Positions 20,811-29,729 of a DNA stretch of 39,324 nt are shown here, one piece after another. The notes under the pieces are model-generated. The model had not been told where the DNA came from and made no database searches. It saw only the letters and a list, made by a program, of their open reading frames with translations. The stretch is from assembly GCA_030066135.1 (NCBI GenBank), contig JASJCD010000003.1, forward strand, positions 1 to 39,324, in the 5' to 3' direction. Made by a program: the position numbers and the translations under genes. The stretch is from Desulfobacterales bacterium. Lineage in GTDB: Bacteria; Desulfobacterota; Desulfobacteria; Desulfobacterales; UBA5852. The stretch's first letter is position 1, and every line of letters begins with the position of its first letter.

Positions 20811-21608
20811 ATGACCGAGAACGATCAGAAAGACGCCATGGCCCAGATCACCCCAGAACGCGTGGGGCTCAAGAGCCAGTTTAAATTCAAATGCCACCCC
20901 GAGGTTTCGTGCTTCACCAAGTGCTGCCGGGGCATCAACATCACCCTGACCCCTTATGACATCATTCGTCTGAAAAACCGGTTGGGACTTGAATCCGAGG
21001 AGTTTCTGGCGATCTACACCGAGCCGCATATCATGGAGAAAACCGATCTGCCGATCGTGACCCTCAAGCTTCTCGACGACGAACAGCAGTCCTGCCCCTT
21101 TGTGCGCGATGACGGCTGCATCGTCTACGAGGACCGCCCCACCACTTGCCGCTACTACCCTTTGGGTGTGGCCTCGCTGATGCACAAAGAGGGTGCCGAC
21201 GACGAAGGGTTCTACTTCTTCGTGGAAGAGCCGCATTGCAAAGGTTTTGAGGAAGACCAGGAGTGGTCGGTGGCCGATTGGCGCCGGGACCAGGGGGTGG
21301 ACCACCACGACGAGATCAACGCCGAATGGACCGATCTGGTGGTGCGCAAGCGCTCCTTCCCTCCGAATATCAAGCTCACCGACCAAAGCAAACAGATGTT
21401 CTTCCTGTCGAGCTACAACCTGGACAAGTTTCGTAAATTCGTTTTCGAGAGCTCTTTTCTGGAGCGCTATGAGATCGACGCGGAAACGCTGGAGAAAATC
21501 AAGGCGGACGAAGTTGAACTGCTCAATTTCGGTATGCGCTGGCTCAAGTTCATTCTCTTCAAGCGCGGTGAGTTCAAACTCAAATCAGCGGAATCCCCGT
21601 CCACCTAA
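20811..21608 (+). CDS. YkgJ-family cysteine cluster protein
   Basis: CHPEVSCFTKCCRG...CPFVRDDGCIVYEDRPTTCRYYPLG, the Cys pattern of YkgJ/CxxCxxCC family proteins; start at MTENDQKD. Confidence 0.85.
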   Translation: MTENDQKDAMAQITPERVGLKSQFKFKCHPEVSCFTKCCRGINITLTPYDIIRLKNRLGLESEEFLAIYTEPHIMEKTDLPIVTLKLLDDEQQSCPFVRDDGCIVYEDRPTTCRYYPLGVASLMHKEGADDEGFYFFVEEPHCKGFEEDQEWSVADWRRDQGVDHHDEINAEWTDLVVRKRSFPPNIKLTDQSKQMFFLSSYNLDKFRKFVFESSFLERYEIDAETLEKIKADEVELLNFGMRWLKFILFKRGEFKLKSAESPST

Positions 21609-21854
21609 AATCAGCGATTGCCGTCTGGCGATACCGCTGCGGGGCGGCTGACAGGGGTCGCGCTTTTCCGGATGCAGGCCGGGCTTCCCTGCCAAAGGCG
21701 TGCGCCACGGCTTGGCGCCATTCGCTGCGGCGGGCGGCTTCGCACGTACTTGCCGCCATACCCGGTGGCCAGGAGTAGCATCCCGATCCATTGCTTTGCA
21801 ATTCATCCCGGCAGGACCAGTCGCCCGGCGCCGTTTTCCGTGATGATGCGATAC

Positions 21855-22712
21855 CTATACAAGGGGGTTCAGGGGGCCGTCGCCAAGACCCAGTTCGGTC
21901 GCCGGTAACCCCATGGCCCGGCCCAACAGCTGGATATAGAGGATCGCCGGCAGATCAGAACGGTCGAGTGGTTCAGCATCCGGGTTGTCATCGGCGGCGC
22001 CGAACTGCATCTGGCAATAGGTGCAGGCCGTGGCCAGCACCTGGGCACCGGCCTGGCGGGCATCCTCGGTTTTGCGCTGCATGAGCCGGCGCGCCAGGCG
22101 ATCGTTTTTACCCCTCAAGGGGTAGCCGCAGCATTCCAGACGCAGCGGCCAGTCAACGGCGCTGGCCCCGGTGACCGCCACGAGGTTTTCAAACAGGGTT
22201 GGTGCCAGGGGGTTGTCAAACTGCATCACATGGCCGGGGCGCAGGGCATGACAGCCATAGTGGGCGGCGACGTCGAGACCCGCAAGCGGCTGCCGGATGG
22301 CGGGCCGGATCGCTTCCAGACCGATTTCCACGGCCAGCACCTGGAGCAGATGGTAAATCCCAACTGCCGCCGACCAAACCAGTCCCTCCGCCTTCAGGAC
22401 GCCATTGACGTAACAGGCCAGGTCTTCCCGCTGGCGCAGCCAGTAGTCTGCATGCCTTAGCTGACCATAGCAGCATTGGCAGGGGGTCATCAGATCGAGC
22501 CCCTCCCGGGCGGCCAGCGCCAGATTGCGGGCGGCCGCCAGCACGGATGCGGCCAGGTCCTGATCGCGCACGGGGTAACCACAGCAGTTCAGTTCGCAAT
22601 CCACCAGCTCAACACCCAGGGCCGCCGTTACGGCACGCGTGGCCCGGTCGTAATCGGGAAGAAACGGACCCATTTTACAGCCGGGAAAATAAAGATAGCG
22701 CAGCCTTTTCAT
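21855..22712 (-). CDS. HdrB-like protein with two cysteine-rich (CCG) domains
   Basis: CCG-type patterns FPGCKMGPF...DCELNCCGYPV...TPCQCCYGQL and HYGCHALRP...RLECCGYPLRG...ATACTYCQMQF; start overlaps the stop of the upstream gene, implying translational coupling. Confidence 0.88.
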   Translation of the reverse strand: MKRLRYLYFPGCKMGPFLPDYDRATRAVTAALGVELVDCELNCCGYPVRDQDLAASVLAAARNLALAAREGLDLMTPCQCCYGQLRHADYWLRQREDLACYVNGVLKAEGLVWSAAVGIYHLLQVLAVEIGLEAIRPAIRQPLAGLDVAAHYGCHALRPGHVMQFDNPLAPTLFENLVAVTGASAVDWPLRLECCGYPLRGKNDRLARRLMQRKTEDARQAGAQVLATACTYCQMQFGAADDNPDAEPLDRSDLPAILYIQLLGRAMGLPATELGLGDGPLNPLV

Positions 22713-22713
22713 T

Positions 22714-24411
22714 TCATGCCTTTGAGACGATTTCATCCGGCGCACCCAACGGGTAGTCTGGCTTTAGCCGCTGGTGGGCCTCGTTGCGCAGCTCATAGAG
22801 AATATCGGCCACTCTGACCCCCTGGGGGCAGTGCTCCTGGCATTGGTAGCAGGTCGCACAATCCCAGACCATGCGGGCGCCCAAAGCCAACTCCCGGAGC
22901 TGAAGCCGCATCATGTTCATGACCTGCTGGGGGGTCAGATCCAGATCCCGGCGGGGATCGTCGCTCACCGCGACCACCGGGCATACGCTGGTACAGGTGG
23001 TGCACTGGACACAGGACCAGAAGGTCTCCGGGTTTGCGGAGAGGTCTAATGTGGCCGGCGCGCCGGCGGCCTTGGCTGACGCGGATGGTATCGTTGCGGC
23101 CCGCGCAGCCCACTGAGCCGGTCGATGCGACCGGATCCATCCATGGGCCGACGGATAACCCTTCTGAACCAGTTCGCGCTGCGAGGCGCGCCACAAATCC
23201 TGCAAATCGATGCCGGAAGGACACCATTGTGTGCAGCGGCCGCAGGCGGTGCAGATGAAGCTGCCTTCGGCCAGGGAGACGCACTGGGTTCCGGTAGCCC
23301 CGGATATCCAGCGCATCAGGGCGCCGAGTTTTTCAGACGGCAGGATGGCAGGGTTGGGAATGGCGCGGTAGATGACAGCCACGGCGCAGTGCTGGTTGCA
23401 GACGCCGCAATGGGTGCAGGCGTCCAGTCCCATGGCGCGCCGCACCGGGCGCAGGCCGGCATCGGCATCCGCCGCCGTGCCCCCGGCGCGTACCAGCAGA
23501 GACAGGGGGGTGGCCACCAGATGAAAAAATTTCGTGAAGGGCAGCAGGGCCAACCCCAGACAGGAGACCAGGAAATGAAGATGCCAAAGGAGCGTATCGA
23601 AATTTGCTTTTTCCAGCGCGTTGGCCAGCGGTTTCATCAGACGTGACAGCGGGTAGGACAAAAGGGCGGACTGGGGGCCGTCATGGCAGGCGGCGCAGAA
23701 ATCCGCATGCAGGTCCCGCCCGAGCGCCAATGTGTCTGCACCGGTCTTCGGCGGTGCCGTTGTCGCGGCGCCGAATTCGGCCTGCCAGTAAGCCTGAAGG
23801 GCTTCGAACTCGGCGTCATCTTCAATAAACGCATATTCTGCGACCATGGTACGAAACATCTCCGGCGAGACGATCTGGTGGCTTTCAAGCAGGATGCCGG
23901 AGAAAACGATGATCGCCAGAAGCGCCAGGGCGAGCTGATCGGCCATATGCCGGGTAGCCCGCAGCAAGGGGTCCGAGCGCCGCCGCAGGGCGGCGAAAGC
24001 AACCCCCAGAAGGATCAGGGCCGCTGCCAGATTGCGTAGCAGCCGCCAGGGGTTGAGGGTGGGGGCATAGTCCCCCCAAAGCCGGGCGCTGGTAAATTCA
24101 TCCAGGGCGTGAAAGATAACCAGAAAAAAGAACCCATAGAACAGCCCCAGGTGCATGATGCCACGCCGCCAGTCCTGCCGCAGGACATGGCCTTGAAGCA
24201 GCACTTCCCAAACGAGCGCTTTGGCGAGACGGGTAACGCGCGGGCCGAAGACGGCCCGGCCGACCGCCCTTGCCGTCTGGGACCAGAGGCCGGTGAGCGT
24301 TGGCGGCTGGCATTCGGCACCGATGGGAAGGCGGAACCAGCGCCCGATACGCCACAGGGTCCCAATCAGCCCGATACCCAGGGCGCTGTATGCGATAAAA
24401 GTGGTGTCCAT
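22714..24411 (-). CDS. HdrC/HdrE-like membrane Fe-S protein: NarI/DsrM-like cytochrome b domain, CxxCH motif, then four ferredoxin-type cluster motifs
   Basis: About five hydrophobic helices with conserved-type His (MHLGLFYGFFFLVIFHALDEF, LLWHLHFLVSC...KFFHLVATPL); FCAACHDG; CTHCGVCNQHC, CTACGRCTQWCP, CVQCTTCTSVCP, CATCYQCQEHCP. Confidence 0.87.
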   Translation of the reverse strand: MDTTFIAYSALGIGLIGTLWRIGRWFRLPIGAECQPPTLTGLWSQTARAVGRAVFGPRVTRLAKALVWEVLLQGHVLRQDWRRGIMHLGLFYGFFFLVIFHALDEFTSARLWGDYAPTLNPWRLLRNLAAALILLGVAFAALRRRSDPLLRATRHMADQLALALLAIIVFSGILLESHQIVSPEMFRTMVAEYAFIEDDAEFEALQAYWQAEFGAATTAPPKTGADTLALGRDLHADFCAACHDGPQSALLSYPLSRLMKPLANALEKANFDTLLWHLHFLVSCLGLALLPFTKFFHLVATPLSLLVRAGGTAADADAGLRPVRRAMGLDACTHCGVCNQHCAVAVIYRAIPNPAILPSEKLGALMRWISGATGTQCVSLAEGSFICTACGRCTQWCPSGIDLQDLWRASQRELVQKGYPSAHGWIRSHRPAQWAARAATIPSASAKAAGAPATLDLSANPETFWSCVQCTTCTSVCPVVAVSDDPRRDLDLTPQQVMNMMRLQLRELALGARMVWDCATCYQCQEHCPQGVRVADILYELRNEAHQRLKPDYPLGAPDEIVSKA

Positions 24412-24417
24412 TCCGAT

Positions 24418-25698
24418 TCAGCCCAAGAGCCGTTCACATGCGCGAACGGCAGCGTATGCGCTGCCAATGGCCAGTCCGCTGCCGCTTTTTTCCCGAACCC
24501 AGTCCTGATGGGCCAGTATCGAGCCGGCTGCAAAAAGGCGGGCATATACCCGCCGTCCGTTCACGTCCACGGGGCGGAAGCAGTCATCCACGGCCAGTCC
24601 GGCGCGATTGATGGCGTGTCCCGCGGGATGCAACAGATCCTTGTGGTGCCATTCATCCCGTTGCGGCGGTTGATCGACGGGCAGGTCAAACAGTGTTTCC
24701 CGGATCGCGGTGCGGTCGGCGTGCAGGCCTTTGCCAAAAAAGCGGCCGGTGGCCAGGATGACGGCCTGGGTGCGGGCCCGGAATCCATCGGCATCGCGGC
24801 CGATGCCGATCCGGAATTCATTTGCGCGGCGGGCCTCTACCGCCGTAACGCGATGCTGATACCAGGCACGCACGCCGAGCCGTGGCAAGTGCTGTTCAAA
24901 GGTTTCGCGCAGCCGCAGGCCGGGGACACTGGGCAGCAGGGTCGGGATTTCAAACAAAGGTACCCCCAGGATTTGCTGCATCGCCTCAAAATTGGGCCGC
25001 GTGCGATGCACGCCGACGACGGCCGGCAGACCCACGGCACGGGCACCATCCAGCCGGCGGTGGATGGTGGCCGCTATTTGGCGGCAGTGTTCACCGTTTT
25101 CCAGGAACCGGCCCAGCCGTTCCGGCTGCAGTTCCCCCTGCATCCGGGGTACTGCCAGGCGCACCGCGCGCAAATCAGGCCAGCTTGCTCCCAGTGTGGC
25201 GGCGATCTGCCGGGCACTGAAACCTTTTAGGCCGGCAAAATCGACCAGCAGGCAGGGCGGTCGCCGCACAAGGGCATCGTCGGCGGCCGCCATTGTGTGG
25301 GGAACGGCGTAGGTGGTCTTAACCGTACCCACCGGTGTAATGACCTGCATGTTGCGCTCGGCCTGCGATACATAGGGTTGACCGGCTTCGGCCAGAAATC
25401 CCAGGCACTGGCGCCAGGCCGCTTGCATGTCCTGGTTGCCGATGCGTGTATATGGGTGCGCGGGAGACACCCGGCGCAGACGGGCCATCCCTTCCCAGGG
25501 ATCGGTCAAGATCTGGCCCGCGGGCACCGGATACACACCGAGAAGATCCAGAAGTCCGCTGGCAAAAGGGATCGTGCCCCCGAGCCCCACCTGAACGGTA
25601 TCGATGCCGCGGCGGGCGGCAAATAGGCTGGCCGCCATACCGGCCATGCCCGCGCCGATGACGAGCAGCTGGCAGGTGATATCACGATGTTTCGACAT
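24418..25698 (-). CDS. glpB: anaerobic glycerol-3-phosphate dehydrogenase subunit B
   Basis: N-terminal QLLVIGAGMAGMAASLFAARRG (FAD fold); GLLDLLGVYPV; C-terminal LFAAGSILAHQDWVREKSGSGLAIGSAYAA typical of GlpB; overlaps the glpA 3' end. Confidence 0.9.
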   Translation of the reverse strand: MSKHRDITCQLLVIGAGMAGMAASLFAARRGIDTVQVGLGGTIPFASGLLDLLGVYPVPAGQILTDPWEGMARLRRVSPAHPYTRIGNQDMQAAWRQCLGFLAEAGQPYVSQAERNMQVITPVGTVKTTYAVPHTMAAADDALVRRPPCLLVDFAGLKGFSARQIAATLGASWPDLRAVRLAVPRMQGELQPERLGRFLENGEHCRQIAATIHRRLDGARAVGLPAVVGVHRTRPNFEAMQQILGVPLFEIPTLLPSVPGLRLRETFEQHLPRLGVRAWYQHRVTAVEARRANEFRIGIGRDADGFRARTQAVILATGRFFGKGLHADRTAIRETLFDLPVDQPPQRDEWHHKDLLHPAGHAINRAGLAVDDCFRPVDVNGRRVYARLFAAGSILAHQDWVREKSGSGLAIGSAYAAVRACERLLG

Positions 25699-27307
25699 GC
25701 TGGATTTCCACGGCCGGGCCGCCGCGGCCGCACGCTCTGTCCGCTGATGAGGACGGCGTGAGTTCAAGGCCGAACACGCCGCAATGGGTGGCTTCCAGGA
25801 GTTCCGCCTGGGCCAGCGAAATATCCCAAAGCAACGGTTCCTGCCCCCGCCAGCGTTCCTTTAGAAAGGCCTGTAATTCGAAGATGCCCCGATCGGCGTG
25901 CCAAACCCCCTGGTCGTAAAGGTAAGCGGCCACCCGTTGGCTGCAAAAAGTCCCCTGGCAAGGGCCCTTGCCGATACGGCTGCGCAGTCCAATGGCTTTG
26001 AGGCCGGGCGTGTCACCGTGGTCATTGAGGGTTTGAACCAGGTCGTCGACCACGGCCTGCGGCACCATTTCACATTCGCACAGCAGAAGATCGTCGGGCC
26101 GTCCCCGCTCCATCCATGTTCGCGGTGCAAGGCCGGGTTCGGTCCAGCGGGCCGCCACCATATTGGGCAGGGGTTCGGTGCGCGTGCGGCAGGGCGCCGT
26201 GCTGCCAAGCAGGCGGCAGACCAGATCGGCCGTCTTTTCGGCCATCAGGCGGTAGGTGGTGAGCTTGCCGCCGGTGATGGTGATGAGGTTTTCGACAATG
26301 TCGGCCTCGCCCCGGCCATGATCGATGAGGGCGAACCCGCGGCTGACGCTGCGGTCGTCGCAGGCGTCCTCGCAGCTGACCAGCGGCCGCACGCCGCAAT
26401 AGGCGCGGATATAGCGGGTGCTGGCCAGAACCGGCACCATGGCGGCGCCCTGTTCGATGATGTGGTCCACTTCATGGATTTTGGGGTAGATGACATCTGG
26501 TGACGCACTACGCTCGGAGGTGGTTCCCAAGATGGAAACCGTGCCGCCCGGCACCAGGATGTCCCCGTCAGTGGGTGGTCGCAGGCGGTTGATGACGCGG
26601 CGGCTGATGCGCTCGCTGGTCACCAGCAGGCTGCCCTTGGAATACACCATTGGGATCCGGGCGCCTGCCAGGGCGGCCACCTCGCCCGCCCAGGCCCCGG
26701 AGGCGTTTACCACCACATCGGCTTCGATGGTCGTTTTTTCACCTGTGGTTTGGTTTTTGACGGTGACCCTGCGAATGCGATGGTTAGCGAGGTCGAATCC
26801 AACCACGGCGGTAAAACGCAACAATCGGGCACCGTGCGCCTCGGCATGGGCCATATTGTCAAGCGAGAGTTTAAATGGGTCGATGGTGGCGTCTTCCACC
26901 TGATAGGCGGCGATCAACCGGTTGGACAGGGTGGGCTCCATTTCCCGGGCGATTTCCTTGTCCAGCATCTGGACGGGAATGCCACTGCGGGCACAAATTC
27001 CGGGAAAATCGGCGATATAGTTTTCTTCATCACCGGCAACGGCCACGAAGAGTCCGCCCGTGTCCTCGATGCAGTGGGGGGCCAGTTGCTTGAGCAATTC
27101 GCCCTCGGCACGGCACTCGGTGGCGGCGGCTGGATCCGAGGCGACATACCGGGCGCCGCTGTGGAGCAGGCCGTGGTTACCGCCTGAAGCCCCGGCGTTG
27201 ATATCTTTCTTTTCGATCACGGTGCAGGCAATGCCGCGCAGGGCCAGATCGCGCGCCAGACCGGTGCCGGTTACACCGCCGCCGATGATGAGAACCTCTG
27301 TCTTCAT
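25682..27307 (-). CDS. glpA: anaerobic glycerol-3-phosphate dehydrogenase subunit A (FAD-dependent, BFD-like C-terminus)
   Basis: KTEVLIIGGGVTGTGLARDLALRGIACTVIEKKDINAGASGGNHGLLHSGARYV; BFD-like LLCECEMVPQAVVDDLV...RIGKGPCQGTFCSQRV. A GTG start at 27319 is also possible. Confidence 0.94.
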   Translation of the reverse strand: MKTEVLIIGGGVTGTGLARDLALRGIACTVIEKKDINAGASGGNHGLLHSGARYVASDPAAATECRAEGELLKQLAPHCIEDTGGLFVAVAGDEENYIADFPGICARSGIPVQMLDKEIAREMEPTLSNRLIAAYQVEDATIDPFKLSLDNMAHAEAHGARLLRFTAVVGFDLANHRIRRVTVKNQTTGEKTTIEADVVVNASGAWAGEVAALAGARIPMVYSKGSLLVTSERISRRVINRLRPPTDGDILVPGGTVSILGTTSERSASPDVIYPKIHEVDHIIEQGAAMVPVLASTRYIRAYCGVRPLVSCEDACDDRSVSRGFALIDHGRGEADIVENLITITGGKLTTYRLMAEKTADLVCRLLGSTAPCRTRTEPLPNMVAARWTEPGLAPRTWMERGRPDDLLLCECEMVPQAVVDDLVQTLNDHGDTPGLKAIGLRSRIGKGPCQGTFCSQRVAAYLYDQGVWHADRGIFELQAFLKERWRGQEPLLWDISLAQAELLEATHCGVFGLELTPSSSADRACGRGGPAVEIQHVETS

Positions 27308-27367
27308 TGAAAGTTTCACGGTAAACCCTCAATTGCGGCATCAGGGTAAAAGTTGGAAGCTATTCAA

Positions 27368-27397
27368 CATTTTATTTTCACTTGCGAAAATAAAATG
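27368..27397. promoter_or_regulatory. candidate GlpR operator upstream of the glpA operon
   Basis: Perfect 12-bp inverted repeat CATTTTATTTTC-ACTTGC-GAAAATAAAATG; core TTTTCACTTGCGAAAA is nearly identical to the site at 28490-28505. Confidence 0.65.
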
Positions 27398-27520
27398 GCG
27401 ATGTTACGTTGCCTTGACGCCGAATCTAAAGGCTCTTAACCCATCTCACTATCCGTCTATTTATCACAGCTGTTATTTTGTGTCATGTGGATTTTCATAT
27501 ATCAACATTTATATTTCAAT

Positions 27521-27538
27521 ATTTTCTAAATAGAAAAT
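27521..27538. promoter_or_regulatory. candidate palindromic regulatory site just upstream of glpR
   Basis: Perfect palindrome ATTTTCTA-AA-TAGAAAAT. Confidence 0.35.
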
Positions 27539-27552
27539 TTGTTAGGGGCTGA

Positions 27553-28452
27553 ATGCCCAGGTTAAGATGCAGGTGGTGGCCAATGGCTGAAAGCCGGTGG
27601 GAAGATCGCAGACAGGAAAACGGAGAGTCGTCTTCAACCATGGCCGGCGCCAAGACCGGCCCCGTGCGCGATCGGCATGAAAAAATCAGACAGCGGGTCA
27701 ACGCCAAGGGCTTTGTCACCATCGAGCAGCTGGCGGCGGAATTCGGGGTTACGCCCCAGACGATTCGGCGCGACATCAACCTGCTCAGCCAGGAAGGCAG
27801 TATTCATCGCTACCATGGCGGTGCAGGGGTTTCAGCCAGCACCGAAAATGTGGCTTACACCCAGCGCAAGGTGTTGTGCTTGAGTGAAAAACAGCAGATC
27901 GCCCAGATGGTGGCGGCGCAGATCCCGGACCATGCATCACTGTTCATCAACATTGGCACGACCACCGAGGAAATTGCCAAATGCCTTGGCGATCACGACC
28001 GGCTGCGGGTCATCACCAACAGTCTCAACGTGGCATCGATTATGGCCGGCAACGAGAACTTTGAAGTCATTGTGGCCGGTGGCCTGGTCCGGCCTCGGGA
28101 CGGCGGTATTGTCGGTCCGCTGACGATTGACTTTATCCAGCAGTTTCGGGTGGATTTCGGCATCATCGGCATCAGCGGAATTGATCTGGACGGCACCCTG
28201 CTCGACTTTGACTACCGTGAGGTGCGTGCGGCCCGGGCCATCATCGACAATTCGCGCAAGGTCTTTCTGGCGGCGGACCATACCAAATTCGGGCGCAATG
28301 CCATGGTCCGACTGGGCAGCATCGGTGAAATCGATGCCCTTTTTACGGATTTACCGCCCGTGGAATCGGTCATGGAAGCCCTGAGCGCCTCCGAAGTAAC
28401 GTTGCATGTGGCCGCCGAGGCACCGCACGGAGGCAATGATCGGCCGAAATAA
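27553..28452 (+). CDS. glpR: DeoR-family transcriptional regulator, probable glycerol-3-phosphate regulon repressor
   Basis: HEKIRQRVNAKGFVTIEQLAAEFGVTPQTIRRDINLLSQEGSIHRYHGGA (DeoR HTH); LFINIGTTTEEIAKCL; located between the glpAB and glpSTPQV operons. Start uncertain (27583 or 27640 possible). Confidence 0.9.
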   Translation: MPRLRCRWWPMAESRWEDRRQENGESSSTMAGAKTGPVRDRHEKIRQRVNAKGFVTIEQLAAEFGVTPQTIRRDINLLSQEGSIHRYHGGAGVSASTENVAYTQRKVLCLSEKQQIAQMVAAQIPDHASLFINIGTTTEEIAKCLGDHDRLRVITNSLNVASIMAGNENFEVIVAGGLVRPRDGGIVGPLTIDFIQQFRVDFGIIGISGIDLDGTLLDFDYREVRAARAIIDNSRKVFLAADHTKFGRNAMVRLGSIGEIDALFTDLPPVESVMEALSASEVTLHVAAEAPHGGNDRPK

Positions 28453-28489
28453 AACCAGGGTGTAAAATAGCGAAACATTATTGATGCTA

Positions 28490-28505
28490 TTTTCGCTTGC
28501 GAAAA
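28490..28505. promoter_or_regulatory. candidate GlpR operator upstream of glpS
   Basis: Perfect palindrome TTTTCGC-TT-GCGAAAA; overlaps a possible -35 TTGCGA (28497-28502) spaced 17 nt from TATGCG (28520-28525). Confidence 0.6.
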
Positions 28506-28517
28506 ACAATACCGGAT

Positions 28518-28549
28518 GTTATGCGCATTGATTGATCGACACGCATAAC
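28518..28549 (+). repeat. inverted repeat in the glpR-glpS intergenic region
   Basis: GTTATGCG (28518-28525) / CGCATAAC (28542-28549), perfect 8-bp arms. Confidence 0.5.
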
Positions 28550-28619
28550 TTTCCTACCCCTAGTCCAAACGGTTCACTGCAGGTAAGCTCACAATCTGGC
28601 GGGAGATGGGAGACGGCTC

Positions 28620-29720
28620 ATGGGGCTGGTGCTTGAGAAGGTTGACAAGGTTGTCAGCGGTGAAACACATCTTAGCGGCATCAATCTTGAGTTCCCGGCC
28701 GGTTCCCGCAATGTGCTCCTGGGACGCACGCTCGCCGGTAAAACCTCGCTGCTGCGCATCCTGGCCGGTCTGGACAAGCCCACCCGGGGACGCATCCTCA
28801 TCGATGGGCGTGACGTCACCGGCGTCTCGGTGCGCAAGCGCAGCGTGGCGATGGTCTACCAGCTCTTTATCAACTACCCCTCGCTAACGGTCTACGACAA
28901 CATTGCCTCACCGCTCAAGACCAGCGGCATTGCCAAATCCGAAATCGATCGTCAGGTGCGCGAGATCGCCGCAATGCTGCGGATCGACGATCTGTTGGAC
29001 CGGCTGCCGGCTGAATTGTCCGGCGGTCAGCAGCAGCGGACCGCCATTGCGCGGGCCATGGTCAAGAACGCCGAACTGTTGCTGATGGACGAGCCGCTGG
29101 TCAACCTGGACTATAAGCTCCGGGAAGAGCTGCGGGTCGAGCTTCAGGAAATCTTCGCCCAGCGCAAGGCCATCGTCGTCTACACCACCACCGAGCCGAC
29201 CGAAGCCCTGATGCTGGGCGGCAACATCACCGTCCTCGACGAGGGCCGCATTCTGCAGACGGGTGCCACCCATGAGACTTACCGCAATCCGGCCACCGTC
29301 AAGGTGGCGGAAGTATTCAGTGATCCCCCGATCAATTTCCTGCGCGGCCGTATCCAGGGGGCAAAGGCACGTATCGGCGAGGGAATCCAGGTCCCGCTGA
29401 ATGGTGCCATGCAGTCCCTGGGAGACGGCGAGTATGACTTCGGCATCCGCTCCAACCATTTTTTTCTGGCGCGCACGGGAGAGAACGACTGCCAGGTCGA
29501 GGCACAGGTGGAACTGGCCGAAATCAACGGCTCCGAAACCTTTATTCACTTCCACCACGGCGATGCCCGGCTCGTGGCCCAGGAAGACGGTATCTATCCC
29601 CATCGGATTGGTTCGGCCATCACCCTCTATGTCAACCCGCGCTGTCTATTTGTCTTCGATTTGAAGGGCAACCTGGTTGCCGCTCCTGCCCTTGACAGCA
29701 TTCACGAACGGTCCGCTTAG
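28620..29720 (+). CDS. glpS: glycerol ABC transporter ATP-binding protein GlpS-like
   Basis: Walker A GRTLAGKTS, signature LSGGQQQR, Walker B LLLMDEP; context with the two permeases, second ATPase and large SBP matches the glpSTPQV layout. Confidence 0.88.
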   Translation: MGLVLEKVDKVVSGETHLSGINLEFPAGSRNVLLGRTLAGKTSLLRILAGLDKPTRGRILIDGRDVTGVSVRKRSVAMVYQLFINYPSLTVYDNIASPLKTSGIAKSEIDRQVREIAAMLRIDDLLDRLPAELSGGQQQRTAIARAMVKNAELLLMDEPLVNLDYKLREELRVELQEIFAQRKAIVVYTTTEPTEALMLGGNITVLDEGRILQTGATHETYRNPATVKVAEVFSDPPINFLRGRIQGAKARIGEGIQVPLNGAMQSLGDGEYDFGIRSNHFFLARTGENDCQVEAQVELAEINGSETFIHFHHGDARLVAQEDGIYPHRIGSAITLYVNPRCLFVFDLKGNLVAAPALDSIHERSA

Positions 29721-29729
29721 GAAACCGCC

